Shown: positions 10,409 through 20,990 of the stretch, one piece after another | Position numbering within the stretch: the stretch's first letter is position 1 | How the letters are laid out: every line of letters starts with the position of its first letter | Source: Jaltomata sinuosa | Taxonomy: Eukaryota > Streptophyta > Magnoliopsida > Solanales > Solanaceae | Length of the DNA stretch: 64,000 nt | Assembly: GCA_003996215.1 (NCBI GenBank) | Contig: QJPP01007585.1 | Span: forward strand, 248,001 to 312,000 | Direction: 5' to 3' | The notes under the pieces: generated by a model | Seen by the model: the letters and a program-made list of their open reading frames with translations, nothing else | Database searches by the model: none | What the model was told of the DNA's origin: nothing | Translations under genes and position numbers: made by a program

Positions 10409-13400
10409 TGTCGCGCCCCATTTTTCTCGCGGAAAAGTGGGTTTCGACGTGACAACTCTCTTTCAGGAAGAGAGGGTGAAGAGTCGCCACCTAACGAATT
10501 TAAGGCGCGTTAGGGCGCCGTTCTAACTAATTACAATTAAATTAAATTTTAAGTCTACGCAACCAGAGAATCGGGTAAGGGTTCAAGTTACCTCGAAAGG
10601 AAGGTGTTAAGCACCTTTTGAGGTCCACAAATGTGGGTCCCTGCCGGATTCGTTATTTATGTGGGAATAGGTGATGAATAATAGGTCGATTAATTAAACT
10701 AAAGACTATGTAATTAAACAAGTAAAACTTTATTTTAAAACAAGTATTTAAGCCAATTTAATTACTAAAATCTAAGTGAGAAAATCATGCATGAATTAAC
10801 GCAAGTAAATAAATAAACGAAAAAATCAGATAAGCAAGAAGTCAGAAGTGACACAATGATATAGGAAAAGAGACCTAATTACTAAGTGACTTAGTTAACT
10901 ACCCCAAACAAATAGAAAGAAACAAACTTAGGTTAATTTTAACCTATTCGGATCAGCGCCCGGCTTATTATCGGAGACAATTCCAAAGACATTATCGTAT
11001 TCTGCTCGGGTCGATTTCCATCATATCCGTCTATCTACCCGCCTAAGTTGATTATTAAGATTATTATCCTGAGAGCGCACTAAACAAATGAAAAATACTA
11101 ACGCGTCTTAAGATGCTTACCCGTCCCAACTTAATGTCCAAGAGGCATTTGGACTTACTATTTGGGTATGGGTCTAGACAAATAAAGTCTTAAGTTTCTT
11201 AATTAAACACGAAAAGCGTCAAACAAAACAAGGAGGACTTTACTGCAAGTAGCACGTAATTATCTCAAATAAGCCTCTTAATTAATTAAAGGATTAACAC
11301 ATCTCACACAATTAACATCCTTATTGATTGCACCTATAGCCACAATTTTAATGGTTTGACATGCAAAACTCATCAATTAAAAATCCATGGGCAAAGTTTC
11401 TGGTTACTTGATATGCTGAGAACACAATCAATCTCTCAAACAAGGTAATTGATAATTTAACATGCTGAAATTGATAGCCAAATAATTTAGTATGCTGAAA
11501 TCAGTTTTAACCTGGGCGTGATCTAAACTGATTTTAAAGTTTAAGATATGGTGACTAATTTATTTAAAGTGCTGAAACTGATTAACTAATTGACATGCTG
11601 AAAATTTGTTTAGTCCTATAGGCATAATCTCTATTTTTAACTTGCAAAAATAACTAATTTAATCATGCTGAGACTGATTTTAATATACTGAATTAAATTT
11701 GACAGATTTAAACATGCTGAAAACTGAAACTAACATGCTGAAATGGTTCTAACCCATAGGCGTGATTTCTAATTTTAATGGAACTACTTTAAATCCTATA
11801 GGCATGGTTTTTAATTACTTAAATGAAACTGAATCAATACTATAAGCATGTTGACTAATTAAATATGCTAAAGCAGGTTTAAGCCTATAACCGTGATATT
11901 AGTTATCTTATATGCTAAAAACTAATTTAATTCTATAAGCAGGGTTTCTAATTTACAGCTAAAACAGATATTGATCATATAAGCACAGTTCCTAATTTAA
12001 TACAAAGAAAAACTGAAACTGATTTGAATACTACATGCATGATAGCTAATTGTCATATTAATTAATAGGCAGAAATCACAAATAACTGTAAGAAGAATTG
12101 GAAGTTATATGAGCATGCGGAATTGTAAACCATTTTTTTTAATATGCAAAGCTACTGCGAGCATGCTGAGAATTACAAATATGCTAGAGATTAAATAAAT
12201 ACCTATAGTCATGCTTTCTATGTCTTCAATTAGATAAAAGCAGGTAGCACGTAGTTTGCCCCTCCCCATAGCAGTCCCCCTAAAGTATTTTATTTATTAT
12301 CGAAGTTTATACAATAATTATTACAGACCAATGGATGAACGAGAAAATAAAATAAGACAGATCTAAGCTTTGGAGACTCTCAAATCTCGAGCAATTCTTC
12401 ACTGTGTAACCATCTTCTAATAGAAACCTGTTAAATATAGCATAGGATTCGGAAGATCCTAGTATGATCCATGAAACTACCCTCGACATGTCAGAGTTCC
12501 TGAGAATCTCAAGGATTCTAGGCAGTGCTTATGTCGAGGCATGGGAATACATTAGGACCTCCGTATTCCGCAAAATACAACGGAAACAAAACCAAGCCAG
12601 AAGCAAAGGTAATCATATAAACCAACCAGTCAAACAACATAAGCCAACTAACAAGTTCATGCTAACAAGGGTTTAATGCAAACAGAAATATAAGTTCTAA
12701 ATTGACATCCTACAGACATGCTTTTATAAACAAATCACAGAACAGTCATGGCTAAACACAAATGGATACATATTCCAAACTAAAGGTAAACATGCATATG
12801 AATTGAAATCTGCATCGATAAAATACTAACCAATTATCCGCAAACAACAGGAAATATTCAAAGCCTTTACGATCAGCAATAAGTAGCCTTTATCAATCAA
12901 GAAGAGAAGTTAAAAATATGAGTAGTAGTGTCTGTCAAGTCTGAGTGATGTCAATTCTGGATCCTTAATATAGAGGAGAAGAGTTGTTTAAATAGTCTTA
13001 AAACCTCAATCAACAAAGAGAAACAAAGGAAAGAAAATCACCCAACATCCGCTAATCACAAGATCCATTTCTAATATAAGGTGACATACTCAATTAGGTG
13101 TGCAACAATCAAAGTTTACCATAAATATTAAATCAGTCCCTGCTGAATAAAGGAAAATAAATCATTTAACATGCTAGACTTACCATAAGTATGCAAGTAA
13201 TCAAAGCTGACCAACACAGTTATGGAAACAAAGCCAAATCAATGAGGTGTAAACAAACAAAGCCAATAAATGAGGTGTAAAACAAAGCTATGAATCAGCA
13301 ATATTAAATTACCACTCGTTAGTCTAAAGGAGGTTAATGAGAATCATGAAAGATTTCCCTCAATCCCAGTGATCAAATAACATCAATTTACCATAAAAAT

Positions 13401-15116
13401 AAGTCAAGACTTAAGAAGAAAGAGTTGTCACACGCTTGGAGAGCTAACCATACGAGAAGGGGATCCCAAGTTGCCATTTTAATAGATAGAGAGTTTGTAA
13501 TGAGTCTGACTTGAGCAGGGAATAAACATATAGGCCAAATTATCACATAATCCGAATCAAATCAGCTGTAGCACACAGAAATGACATTTCTTAAGGAATA
13601 ACCTGCTGCCCAAACTGTTCAAATCAGGCATTTATCATGCTTGGAGATAATTTTCAGACGACAACATTCAAACATAAACGAACATTAATAGATAAATATT
13701 AATCAAAGTTTAATACAAAATTCACACCAATATTAAATCAATGAGTCAGCTTGAAAGAAAAAATCAAGCGTTGAGATGGAGGGCAATCAATTGAGCACAA
13801 ATGAACATTAAATATCATACCGGATACGAATTCGAAGAAATCCATAATTAAAATGATTTCTGATGCAAATCGTGAACGGAGGTTGACGGGCGATGAACTC
13901 AACGTCCTCGTCAGAGGAGATAAACCATTGGGGTTTTTGGGTCTAATGACGGAGAAGAGGGTTTATCTGGATGGTGGGAGAAGCGAAGTGGCGGCAGTGG
14001 GCAGCCGCCCATCGGTGTGGAGGGAAGAGAGAGGAGAATGGGGTGACGGGGTTGTTTGTGGTGGTGTTTGGTAGTAGGAGATGGTAGCTGTCGGTGGAGA
14101 TGAAGAGGGGAGTGAAAGTGGTTGTGGGGTTTTGGTGGTGGTGCCGGTGATGGGAGGACGGCGAAGGGAGTTTGTTTGGTGGGGTTGAGAGAAACGGAGA
14201 GAGAGAGAGGCGGCGGGATTTGCTGGACCACCGCGACTAGTCGTTTGTCGGTGGCGGTGTGGTGGCGAAGAAAGGAGAGGAAGAGGAGAGAAGAGAGGTG
14301 GATGGGGTTGTGGTTTTCGCCGGAGAAGATGGTGGCGGCGGTAGAGGCATCGACAGAGAGAAGGAGAAAGGAGGTGAGGGTGATGGGGGTGGCGTTTATG
14401 GTGGTGGCTGGCGGAGAGAGAAAGGGGGAAGTGGAGCTTGGGGGGGTGAGGGGTTGAGGCGGCGGTTGGTGGAGGGTAGAAGTGATTTAGGGTTTTAGTC
14501 TTAGGGTGAGGGGTAGTTTAAAAAGGAAATAAAGGGGAGAGTTGATCCTGGCCATTGATCACATTTGATCAACGGTTGGGATTAGATCTGATGCGGGTCG
14601 GGTTTTGGAGTGGGTCAAACGAATTTGGATAATTGAAATTGAAATGGAGCATTTGAAATTGAGTCCGAATTGACTCAATTTTAGGCTAGAATTGAAATAA
14701 ATTGAATAAAAGGGGGCTAGAATTTAAATAAATTGGGAAGAAAATTAAAATTGGGCTGCTATTTAATAAATAAATAAAATACTACGTATATAAAATTTAG
14801 TAGATAAAATAATAATTAACGATAATTATCAAAAGATAAATTATTTTAAAATGAATAAATTACGTATATATATTGTACGTAAAATAAATGACATGTAACA
14901 TCATATTAAATTTATGGGGAAATGGTAATAATATGAAATAAATTATATATTTAAAAAATTGTATACGAATTTAAAAGTATCACGATGACGATAAAAACGC
15001 GATTTACTTAGTAAATAAAAGCAATATGCGAGGAAAATTAAGCTTTAAAAATAAGAATAACTAGTAAAATAACAGCCCAAGAAAGGTTTTAGGGAGGTCA
15101 AAATTGGGTGTCAACA
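10409..15116 (-). repeat. 5' LTR of the Ogre-like element (4708 bp)
   Basis: The complete LTR begins on the plus strand tgtcgcgcccca and ends ggtgtcaaca. On the minus strand this is TGTTGACACC...GGCGCGACA. It matches the left LTR at about 99 percent. The downstream half holds the catgctgaaa/cctatagg degenerate repeats. The G-rich block at 13880-14500 becomes a C-rich leader on the minus strand. A likely promoter region is just upstream of that block on the minus strand (TTTTTAAACT near 14518, then CCCTAAATC). Confidence 0.93.
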
Positions 15117-16441
15117 GGATTGTAGTTTCTTTTTTGTGTCAAGCATTTCGTTTAATCCAATTATTTTTTGTACTATATGTGTTTGCATTTTTATCCCGTT
15201 TTTATCTATTTGTATTCCTAGAAATTCTATTTGGTTTTTCATTATTTCTGCTTTCTCTTTGCTTAGACTTATTCCTGAAATTTCTATAATATGTATAAAT
15301 TTTTCTAATAATCTTATATGTTCTTCTTGTGTTCTGGAGTATAGTAATATATCGTCTATATAGAGTTATAGACTATACAGTTTTCTAGTTGGTTAAAATA
15401 GTTATCCATAAAGTGTTGGTATCTACCTGGTGCATTTTTATATCCAAATGGTAATACATTCCATTCATAGAATCCTTGTGGTACTGTAAAAGCTGTCAAT
15501 TTTTTAGATTCATCTTCTAGTTTTAGGTGGTAAAATCCTGATTTACAGTCAAATTTACTAAAATAATTATATCCTTGTATTTGTCTTATTTTTAATATTT
15601 TATTTGGTATTGGGTAGTTATACATTTTGGTTTTTGCATTTAAATTTATATAGTCTATGACCATCCTAGTTTTTCCTCTTTTTTGTTCACTGTGTTTATT
15701 TACTATGAATGCTGGGCTAGAATGTTTGCTATTACTTTCTTGTATATAGGTTTTTTCTAGTAGTTCATTGATATGCATTTTAAATTCTTCTAAATCATTG
15801 AAGCTATATTTTAAAGGTTTTTGGGTTATAATACTATTTTCCTCTGTTAGTTCTATTTTAACTTTTGTTTTGTGGTTTTCCCATCCTCTTAATGGTTCTT
15901 CGCTATACAGTGTTTCTAATTTATCTTGTATTGTTTTTATTTTGTTTATTGAGAATATGATTAATTTTATTTTATGATCAAATTGATTTATGTTTTCTAA
16001 TTTTTGATTTATTTTTTCACTTCCTTTTATCCATTCTGTTGTCTTCCTATTTTTGTTACTAACTCTTTTTGCTCCTACTTTGTTGTTACATGGTGTTGTG
16101 AACCACCAATGTGTTTTTGTTATTGTATGTGGATATAGGTTTTCTAAAAAGGGCATTCCTAATAACATATCTTTTGTTGTTAGTTCGTAATTATATACTT
16201 CTTCTATTGTTAGTATTTTATCCCATATTTGTATTTTTATATTTTTTGCTTTATGTGTGATCATACTTCCTTCATTATTAAATCCTGTCACTACTATAGG
16301 TGTTTTTAGCTTCTCCCATTTTTCTTCTGGTAAGCAATTATATTTAAATATATTAGCTTCTGCTCCTGTGTCTATCATTGGTGTATAATATCTATTATTA
16401 TATCCTTCCACTATTATTTTTGCTAGTATATATATCTTCAT
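15117..16441 (-). pseudogene. Pararetrovirus protease / reverse transcriptase, truncated
   Basis: The frame starts at ATG 16441, 11 nt after the movement-protein stop. A retropepsin domain comes first, with DTGAEA at about residue 24 (16364-16372) and a later LLGMPFLEN motif. The reverse transcriptase follows with GKTRMVIDY, YPIPNK, FSKFDCKSGFYHL and LPFGYKNAP motifs up to residue 361. A roughly 8-bp extra stretch near 15363-15370 then shifts the frame, giving a stop at 15356-15358. The YIDD catalytic motif (15351-15362) is in another frame, which stays open to 15117. There the Ogre-like LTR cuts it off before RNase H. The arginine usual in the DY-x-LN motif reads isoleucine here. In life this enzyme would copy pregenomic RNA into viral DNA. 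Confidence 0.87.
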
Positions 16442-16452
16442 TTCATACTTTT

Positions 16453-17714
16453 TTAAACTCTTTTTATTATTATTCTCTTATTTTCATGTGTTATTATTAA
16501 TTGTTTATTTTCTATACTATATGGTTTCATTTTTTCTAACCATTTTATTCCTAATATTATATTTTTTTCTTGGTATATTTCAAATTTTATTTTTATTGGT
16601 ATTCCTCCTATAATTATTTCCTTTTTTACTATTTCTTTAGTATTTACTAATGTTTTTGGTAGGTCTGGACATGACTGATTTTTTACTTTTATTTTATCCT
16701 TCATAACTAATTCTCGTGCTATGTTATTTTCTTCTTGTCCTATGTCTACTAATATTACACATTTTTGTTGATTTATTATTCCCGTTATATAGTATTGTTT
16801 TAGTTCCTCTTTTTGGTGTTTTATCAGTTTTGTAGATGATTCTTGTATTTCTGGTTCGTAGTTTATGCTTGTGCTTTCATATTTTTTGTTTCCTGATATG
16901 CTTAATCTTGGTTCATAGTCTATTCTTTTAGATGTACTTAATCTTTCTTTTACTATTTCTAGGTCTTCGTCAAAATCTATTTCTTTATAACTATATTCAT
17001 TTTTGTCTATTAGAGTAATTATCTTTTCAAAGGGGTTTTCTATTTTTATCCTATTTATTTTATTTTTTGCTGTTATTTTATGTTTAGTAGTTAATACATA
17101 CAAGTTTTTACATCTTGCTGTAAATATCTTACTGCCTGGGGATAGTTCTATCCCTGACATTTTCCAGTATAATACTAAAGATTTATCTATATTTTTATCT
17201 GATACTGCTACTGAATAATTAGCACTTATTATAAATTTAAACTTTTGGTATATTAAATTTCCTTTAACTGCGCTTATTATGCTTTTTTCTATAGATTCTA
17301 TTATTCTATCATCTGCTAAATATATTTCTATTGGTGTATCTATTCCTTCTCTAAAACAAGCTTTTATTAATATTTCTGTTCCACCTAGATGTACGTATTT
17401 TATTGGATCTCTTACTTTTAGATTTTGTATTTCTTTATTTATGATCCTCCTGCTTATCAAGGGGATTTTAGCTTTTCCTTGTATATATTTGCAATCTATT
17501 ACATGTTCTTTTGGCTTACTACGTAGTATTCTTCTTTCTGTCTTTTGAATAAGTTTCTTATAACTGGTATACTAAATATTTTATCTACATTTAAGTCTAA
17601 TTCCTTTCCTTTTATTTGATCAAATATGTTATAATCAAATATTATTTTTTGATCCGTAGATTCTTCATCTAGATATTCTTCTTTGTTTATTATTTGTATC
17701 TCTTTTTCAGTCAT
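16453..17714 (-). pseudogene. Pararetrovirus movement protein with a protease-like C-terminal domain
   Basis: ATG 17714 overlaps the capsid stop (ATGACTGA). A one-base frame change near 17545 separates the first about 55 codons from the main frame, which runs open to 16453. The core (VHLGGTEILIKACF, IYLADDRI, a later LSPGSKIF) fits a 30K-type movement protein, which would carry virus through plasmodesmata. After a charged linker, the last about 110 residues look like a retropepsin fold: a hydrophobic strand into VDIG (16738-16746), then IILGIKWLEKM. The normal threonine of the D-T-G triad is isoleucine, so this second protease-like domain is probably inactive. It lies directly before the true protease. 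Confidence 0.75.
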
Positions 17715-19022
17715 TTATTTGTTCTGATTTTGTACGTAATTCATTTTCTTCCTCTTCTGATATCTCATATATACTATCGTCGCTATCTAGTTCATAGTCA
17801 ATGTATTCTATTTGCGTATATTTTTCGTTTTCTTCTAATATTATTTCTGATATTTGTTTTCTCTGTGGATTTCTTGGTAATCTACAATTTTTAGCTATAT
17901 GTCCTAGTTTTCTGCAGTTATAGCATGTACATTCTGTTAGCTTTCGTTTTGGTCTATATGGTCTTTTTGTTTTATAGTTTTTTACATAATATTTTCTCTT
18001 TGGGTTTATATATCTATACTTAGATTTATATTTTTTATATCTCTTATTTTTAGAGTATGGATTTTTATAATAATTAATTTCATCTTTACACCCGAATTTA
18101 GGTGCTACTTTATTGTTACAACATACTAGATTTTTTATTAGAGTTTTCTCTATTTGTAGTTTTTCTCTATATTCTTCACAAGTATTAGAATACCAGTGAT
18201 GTAAATATTTTATTCTAGCTCCTAATGTATCTGTCAGTCCTGCTTCTTTCCAATTCTTTATTATTCTTGAACTAAATGGTTCAGGTAATTTTGTAAAATA
18301 TAACTGTCTGATTTCCCTACTTTCTTCTGTATTATATGATCCTTTGTAATAATATTCTTTAAATGCACATGTATATTCGTCTATATAACACATGTTGCAT
18401 ATTTCTAATTTTATCATTAAATTTCTATTTATGACTTTTTCTTTATTTTGTTCTTCATATTCTGTCATCATACTACTAAATTCATTTCTTATTGTTGTTT
18501 CATATTTTTGTAGTATTTCTATCGATGTTGTTGCAGCTTCGCCATTTATGTTTTTATTATTTCTTAATGTTTTTATACTTTCTTCTGTTAAATTTAATAA
18601 CCATAGTTTTACTGTTCCTATTAATGTTCTTTCTATATATCCTGGTGCTTCTGCCATTTGTATTTTGTTGTCTATTAATTGTTTTGCTATATATCCCATC
18701 CATAATTGGATAACTCTATTTGTGTCTGTTACACAATCTAGATCTAAGAAATTATATTGTTCTATTGGTGGAGTTGGTGTCCATTTCTCATTATATCGTT
18801 TCTTCCATATTTTATCCTGTCTATCTGAGTTTTCATAACTCCTTGTATAGTATTTTGGACCTGGTTTAGGGTCTCTTTCTCTTGATGTACTTGGTTTTTC
18901 TTCTACTTTACTCATGTTTATTTCTATGTTTTCACCATTTTCTATATCTTTTAATAATTCTGTATATGTTTCGCTTGTTTCCGAATTTTGTTCTTCATTA
19001 GTTTCATTTATTTCATCTATTC
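17707..19022 (-). pseudogene. Pararetrovirus capsid protein with CCHC zinc knuckle
   Basis: The ATG-initiated frame is 18915-17707 (402 codons), but the same frame is open upstream to about 19070 with an acidic, Glu/Asn-rich stretch. The preceding coiled-coil frame ends in that stretch, so the two were probably one ORF before a small indel. The middle has Trp- and Tyr-rich capsid-like segments. A Lys/Arg/Tyr-rich basic tract precedes a C-x2-C-x4-H-x4-C knuckle (CYNCRKLGHIAKNC, 17884-17925), and the tail is very acidic. This order, basic tract, knuckle and acidic tail, is usual for caulimovirid coat proteins, which package the DNA. Confidence 0.8.
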
Positions 19023-19472
19023 TTAATTCTGGTAAATTATGCTCTTCGTTATCTTCTTTAGTTGTAATTTTTCTTTAAATGATCTTATTTCATTTTGTAA
19101 TTTTTCTTGTTGTTCTTTTTCTTCTTTTTCTTTTTGTCTTTTTTCATATATTTCTTTTAACATTGCTAGTTCTTTTTCTAATTCTAATATTTTTGTATTT
19201 TTAATACTTTCTATTTTCTGTACTTCTATTTTTGCTTCTTGTCTTATTTTATTTATCTCATTCTTTCTGTCTATCTCTTCGTTTTCTTTCATTACTCTTA
19301 CCATAGCTGCTAAGCTATCTTCCAATTTGGCTGATTCTCTTTCTAGCATTAGGTTTAATGTTTCTCCTATTTTCTTATATCTTCTTCCTAGATTAGAAAG
19401 TACTATTTTTATTTTTATTCCTTCTACGTTTTCAAAGGTTTTTTCTTCTATCACATATTCTTCTTTATTCAT
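19023..19472 (-). CDS. Pararetrovirus coiled-coil ORF
   Basis: The frame has 149 codons; ATG 19472 directly follows the previous stop (TAAATG). The first third is mixed. From about residue 55 the protein is almost all Glu, Lys, Arg, Gln, Ile and Leu (KNEINKIRQEAKIEVQKIE, then LELEKELAMLKEIYEKRQKE), typical of a long coiled coil. It probably mediates self-assembly or capsid association. It ends at 19023 inside a stretch that stays open in the capsid frame, so it may be the N-terminal part of a larger capsid ORF. The name rests on composition and position only. Confidence 0.6.
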   Translation of the reverse strand: MNKEEYVIEEKTFENVEGIKIKIVLSNLGRRYKKIGETLNLMLERESAKLEDSLAAMVRVMKENEEIDRKNEINKIRQEAKIEVQKIESIKNTKILELEKELAMLKEIYEKRQKEKEEKEQQEKLQNEIRSFKEKLQLKKITKSIIYQN

Positions 19473-19667
19473 TTATAATTTATTTTGTAATTTATATGTT
19501 AGTTTTTGTAATTCTTTGTATAGATAGAATATTTCCTTTCTTTGTGCCAATATTGATTTATGGCATACTCCTGCAAATATATTTTCACTAAGTCTTTGTT
19601 CTCTATGTGTAATTTCTTGTCTTATTTGTTTAATCATTTCTGTTAGCTCTTCTTCGTACTTATTCAT
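19473..19667 (-). CDS. Small pararetrovirus ORF, 64 codons
   Basis: ATG 19667 begins 11 nt after the previous stop, and its TAA abuts the next ATG. The product is charged and helical-looking (MNKYEEELTEMIKQIRQEIT, later KEIFYLYKELQKLTYKLQNK), with no recognised domain. Stop-to-start spacing suggests translation by reinitiation. It could be part of a decayed longer ORF. Confidence 0.45.
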   Translation of the reverse strand: MNKYEEELTEMIKQIRQEITHREQRLSENIFAGVCHKSILAQRKEIFYLYKELQKLTYKLQNKL

Positions 19668-19678
19668 TAAATGCTTTA

Positions 19679-19867
19679 TTATATTTTTCCTTTTTTCTTT
19701 AAGTATTTTATATATTTGTATTCTATTTTAGATATAGCATCTATTAACTTATTTAGCCTGTTGTTATCAGTTTTTGTAATACTAAGTTGTTTATATTCTG
19801 GATATAAATTTTTTAATTTTCTTTTTATTTTTCTTATCCTCTTTTTAGTATGTTTTAAATCATCCAT
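19679..19867 (-). CDS. Small pararetrovirus ORF, 62 codons
   Basis: ATG 19867 lies six nt after the preceding stop. The product is strongly basic and Lys/Ile/Tyr-rich (MDDLKHTKKRIRKIKRKLKN, ending KYIKYLKKKGKI). The composition suggests a nucleic-acid-binding or helical peptide, but no family is recognised. Part of a close-packed relay of small frames. Confidence 0.45.
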   Translation of the reverse strand: MDDLKHTKKRIRKIKRKLKNLYPEYKQLSITKTDNNRLNKLIDAISKIEYKYIKYLKKKGKI

Positions 19868-19873
19868 TTTTTT

Positions 19874-20068
19874 TTATATTTTTTTATAATAATCTTCCCT
19901 TAGGGGAATTAACCTGATTATTTCTTTTACATTTTCTAGAATATATTCTAAATATTCTATATTTTGGGTTCTTTGATACATTTCTATATTTTCTTTTATC
20001 AAGTTTCCTAGTAGGATTATGTCTACCTTAGTTTCGTACCAATATTGTAAGTATTCGTAATTAATCAT
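19874..20068 (-). CDS. Small pararetrovirus ORF, about 64 codons
   Basis: An upstream ATG exists at 20110, but the ATG at 20068 overlaps the stop of the first ORF as TAATG, so I prefer it as the start. The protein begins MINYEYLQYWYETKVDIILL and ends with a helical segment. No family is recognised. The overlapped stop and start fits coupled termination and reinitiation. Confidence 0.45.
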   Translation of the reverse strand: MINYEYLQYWYETKVDIILLGNLIKENIEMYQRTQNIEYLEYILENVKEIIRLIPLREDYYKKI

Positions 20069-20277
20069 TAATCTGAATATACTATTTCTAAATCTGAATA
20101 TATTTCCCAATCGTCATCTATATTTAAATTTTCTAGATCTATCCCGTACCATTGTGATTTTCTATTAAATATTTTTTCCCATATAATTCCTTTTAATTCT
20201 ACTATCCTTATGTCTTTTAGTGCATATAAAACTAATGTTTTATAATTATTTATCGCTTCTTCATGTAAACTAGTCAT
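20068..20277 (-). CDS. First small pararetrovirus ORF, 69 codons
   Basis: This is the first ORF after the leader. It begins MTSLHEEAINNYKTLVLYAL and ends in an acidic DDDWEIYSDLEIVYSD. The start is taken as the first ATG in the frame; the stop overlaps the next ATG. No domain is recognised. It is intact, whereas the larger genes downstream are broken. Confidence 0.5.
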   Translation of the reverse strand: MTSLHEEAINNYKTLVLYALKDIRIVELKGIIWEKIFNRKSQWYGIDLENLNIDDDWEIYSDLEIVYSD

Positions 20278-20750
20278 TTTTATGATGCTTTTTTCTCAAT
20301 TATTCCCTCTAATCATATTTTATGATAGGATACTTCTTATATAAGCTTACTATAAACTGGATTATTCAAGACCATGTTTATTCGTCACTACTAGCATGAT
20401 TGTACTCAGCGATACTTTTCTTCTTTAAACAGTATTTCTCATTTTTTTGGTACTCCCTAAAACGGCTTCTTGCCTCAACGGTTTCCCCCTCATGATAGTA
20501 CTGTCCTTAGAAGTTTTTCTCTCTTTTCCCATTTGCTAGCAAACTATGTAACATGCCTTTAGAATAATTCCAGCATATAGTAACGAATATAAAATTTATT
20601 CTACCATAATTATGATTATCAGGAATATGTGAGTTTAGCTATGCATATTCATATGACAGTATATATCAACATAAGTATATCGGTATACCTGCACGGTAGT
20701 TTTCTCATCGGAGTTAGCTTTATCCATGATGATTTATATGTTTCTATCTA
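20278..20750 (-). other. Pararetrovirus leader
   Basis: An AT-rich 473-nt stretch lies between the primer site and the first ORF and has no long ORF. Leaders of this family often fold strongly and carry short upstream ORFs. I did not establish a fold here. Confidence 0.5.
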
Positions 20751-20762
20751 GCTCTGATACCA
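20751..20762 (-). other. tRNA-Met primer binding site of the pararetrovirus
   Basis: The minus strand reads TGGTATCAGAGC, the plant initiator tRNA-Met complement that primes minus-strand DNA synthesis in Caulimoviridae and conventionally marks genome position 1. It lies about 85 nt downstream of the TATA box. Confidence 0.85.
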
Positions 20763-20821
20763 AACTTGCGGAATTGAGAAATTATAAGTAAGAGAGAGAG
20801 AAGTAGAGAGAAAGGGATGAT

Positions 20822-20930
20822 CTTATTTATTAGAGAAGTCCCTCTATATATACAAGTCTAAGATGACCTTTCGTCCTTAGAAAAGACGTTTGGCCTTTAC
20901 TATTTACATTATTGGCCTTTACTATTTGGC
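20822..20930 (-). promoter_or_regulatory. Pararetrovirus promoter, poly(A) signal and 16-bp enhancer-like repeats
   Basis: A TATATATA box lies at 20845-20852 (minus) and an AATAAA poly(A) signal at 20826-20831 just downstream. Close spacing of this kind is needed for the terminally redundant pregenomic RNA. Upstream, ttggcctttactattt occurs twice exactly (20890-20905 and 20912-20927), with weaker ggcc...ttac copies to about 20975. A pyrimidine-rich CTCTCT tract lies between TATA and primer site. Confidence 0.65.
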
Positions 20931-20990
20931 CGACACTCACTATTTGCTACTTTACATAATGGCCGTTACTTTTTCATATGTCCGACATAA

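Larger units (their letters stand above)
1..15116 (-). mobile_element. Non-autonomous Tat/Ogre-like LTR retrotransposon (gag only)
   Basis: A pair of directly repeated LTRs (1-4409, cut by the window edge, and 10409-15116) flanks a 6-kb internal region. The primer site next to the right LTR and the polypurine tract next to the left LTR both place the element on the minus strand. From 5' to 3' it holds a tRNA-Arg primer site, an untranslated region, a fragment of an upstream ORF, gag, then a long non-coding tail with hairpins and tandem repeats. No protease, reverse transcriptase, RNase H or integrase is present, so it would depend on a full-length relative for movement. The giant LTRs, the extra ORF upstream of gag and the tandem repeats upstream of the 3' LTR are typical of the Tat/Ogre lineage. 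It is inserted in the pararetrovirus at 15117. The five bases after its end are ggatt; the matching target duplication lies outside the window. Confidence 0.88.
15117..20990 (-). mobile_element. Endogenous pararetrovirus (Caulimoviridae), interrupted and decayed
   Basis: On the minus strand, in order: promoter with TATA and poly(A) signals, tRNA-Met primer site, 473-nt leader, four small ORFs, a coiled-coil ORF, capsid with a zinc knuckle, movement protein, then aspartic protease and reverse transcriptase. This is the gene order and content of an integrated plant pararetrovirus. AT-rich composition and the PFGYKNAPGRYQHFMD stretch in the polymerase point to the solendovirus/cavemovirus side of the family, a common endogenous group in Solanaceae. 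The genus is my inference. The polymerase ends at 15117 where the Ogre-like element is inserted; the rest, including any transactivator gene, would lie beyond the left edge. At least three frame breaks show it is a decayed copy. The right boundary is uncertain. Confidence 0.88.

Noticed and set aside
18392..18838. 148-codon hydrophobic plus-strand frame (and 19039-19527, 162 codons)
   Set aside because: These are the antisense shadows of the AT-rich capsid and coiled-coil ORFs; Phe/Ile/Ser-rich membrane-like look is a by-product of Lys/Glu/Asn codons on the other strand.
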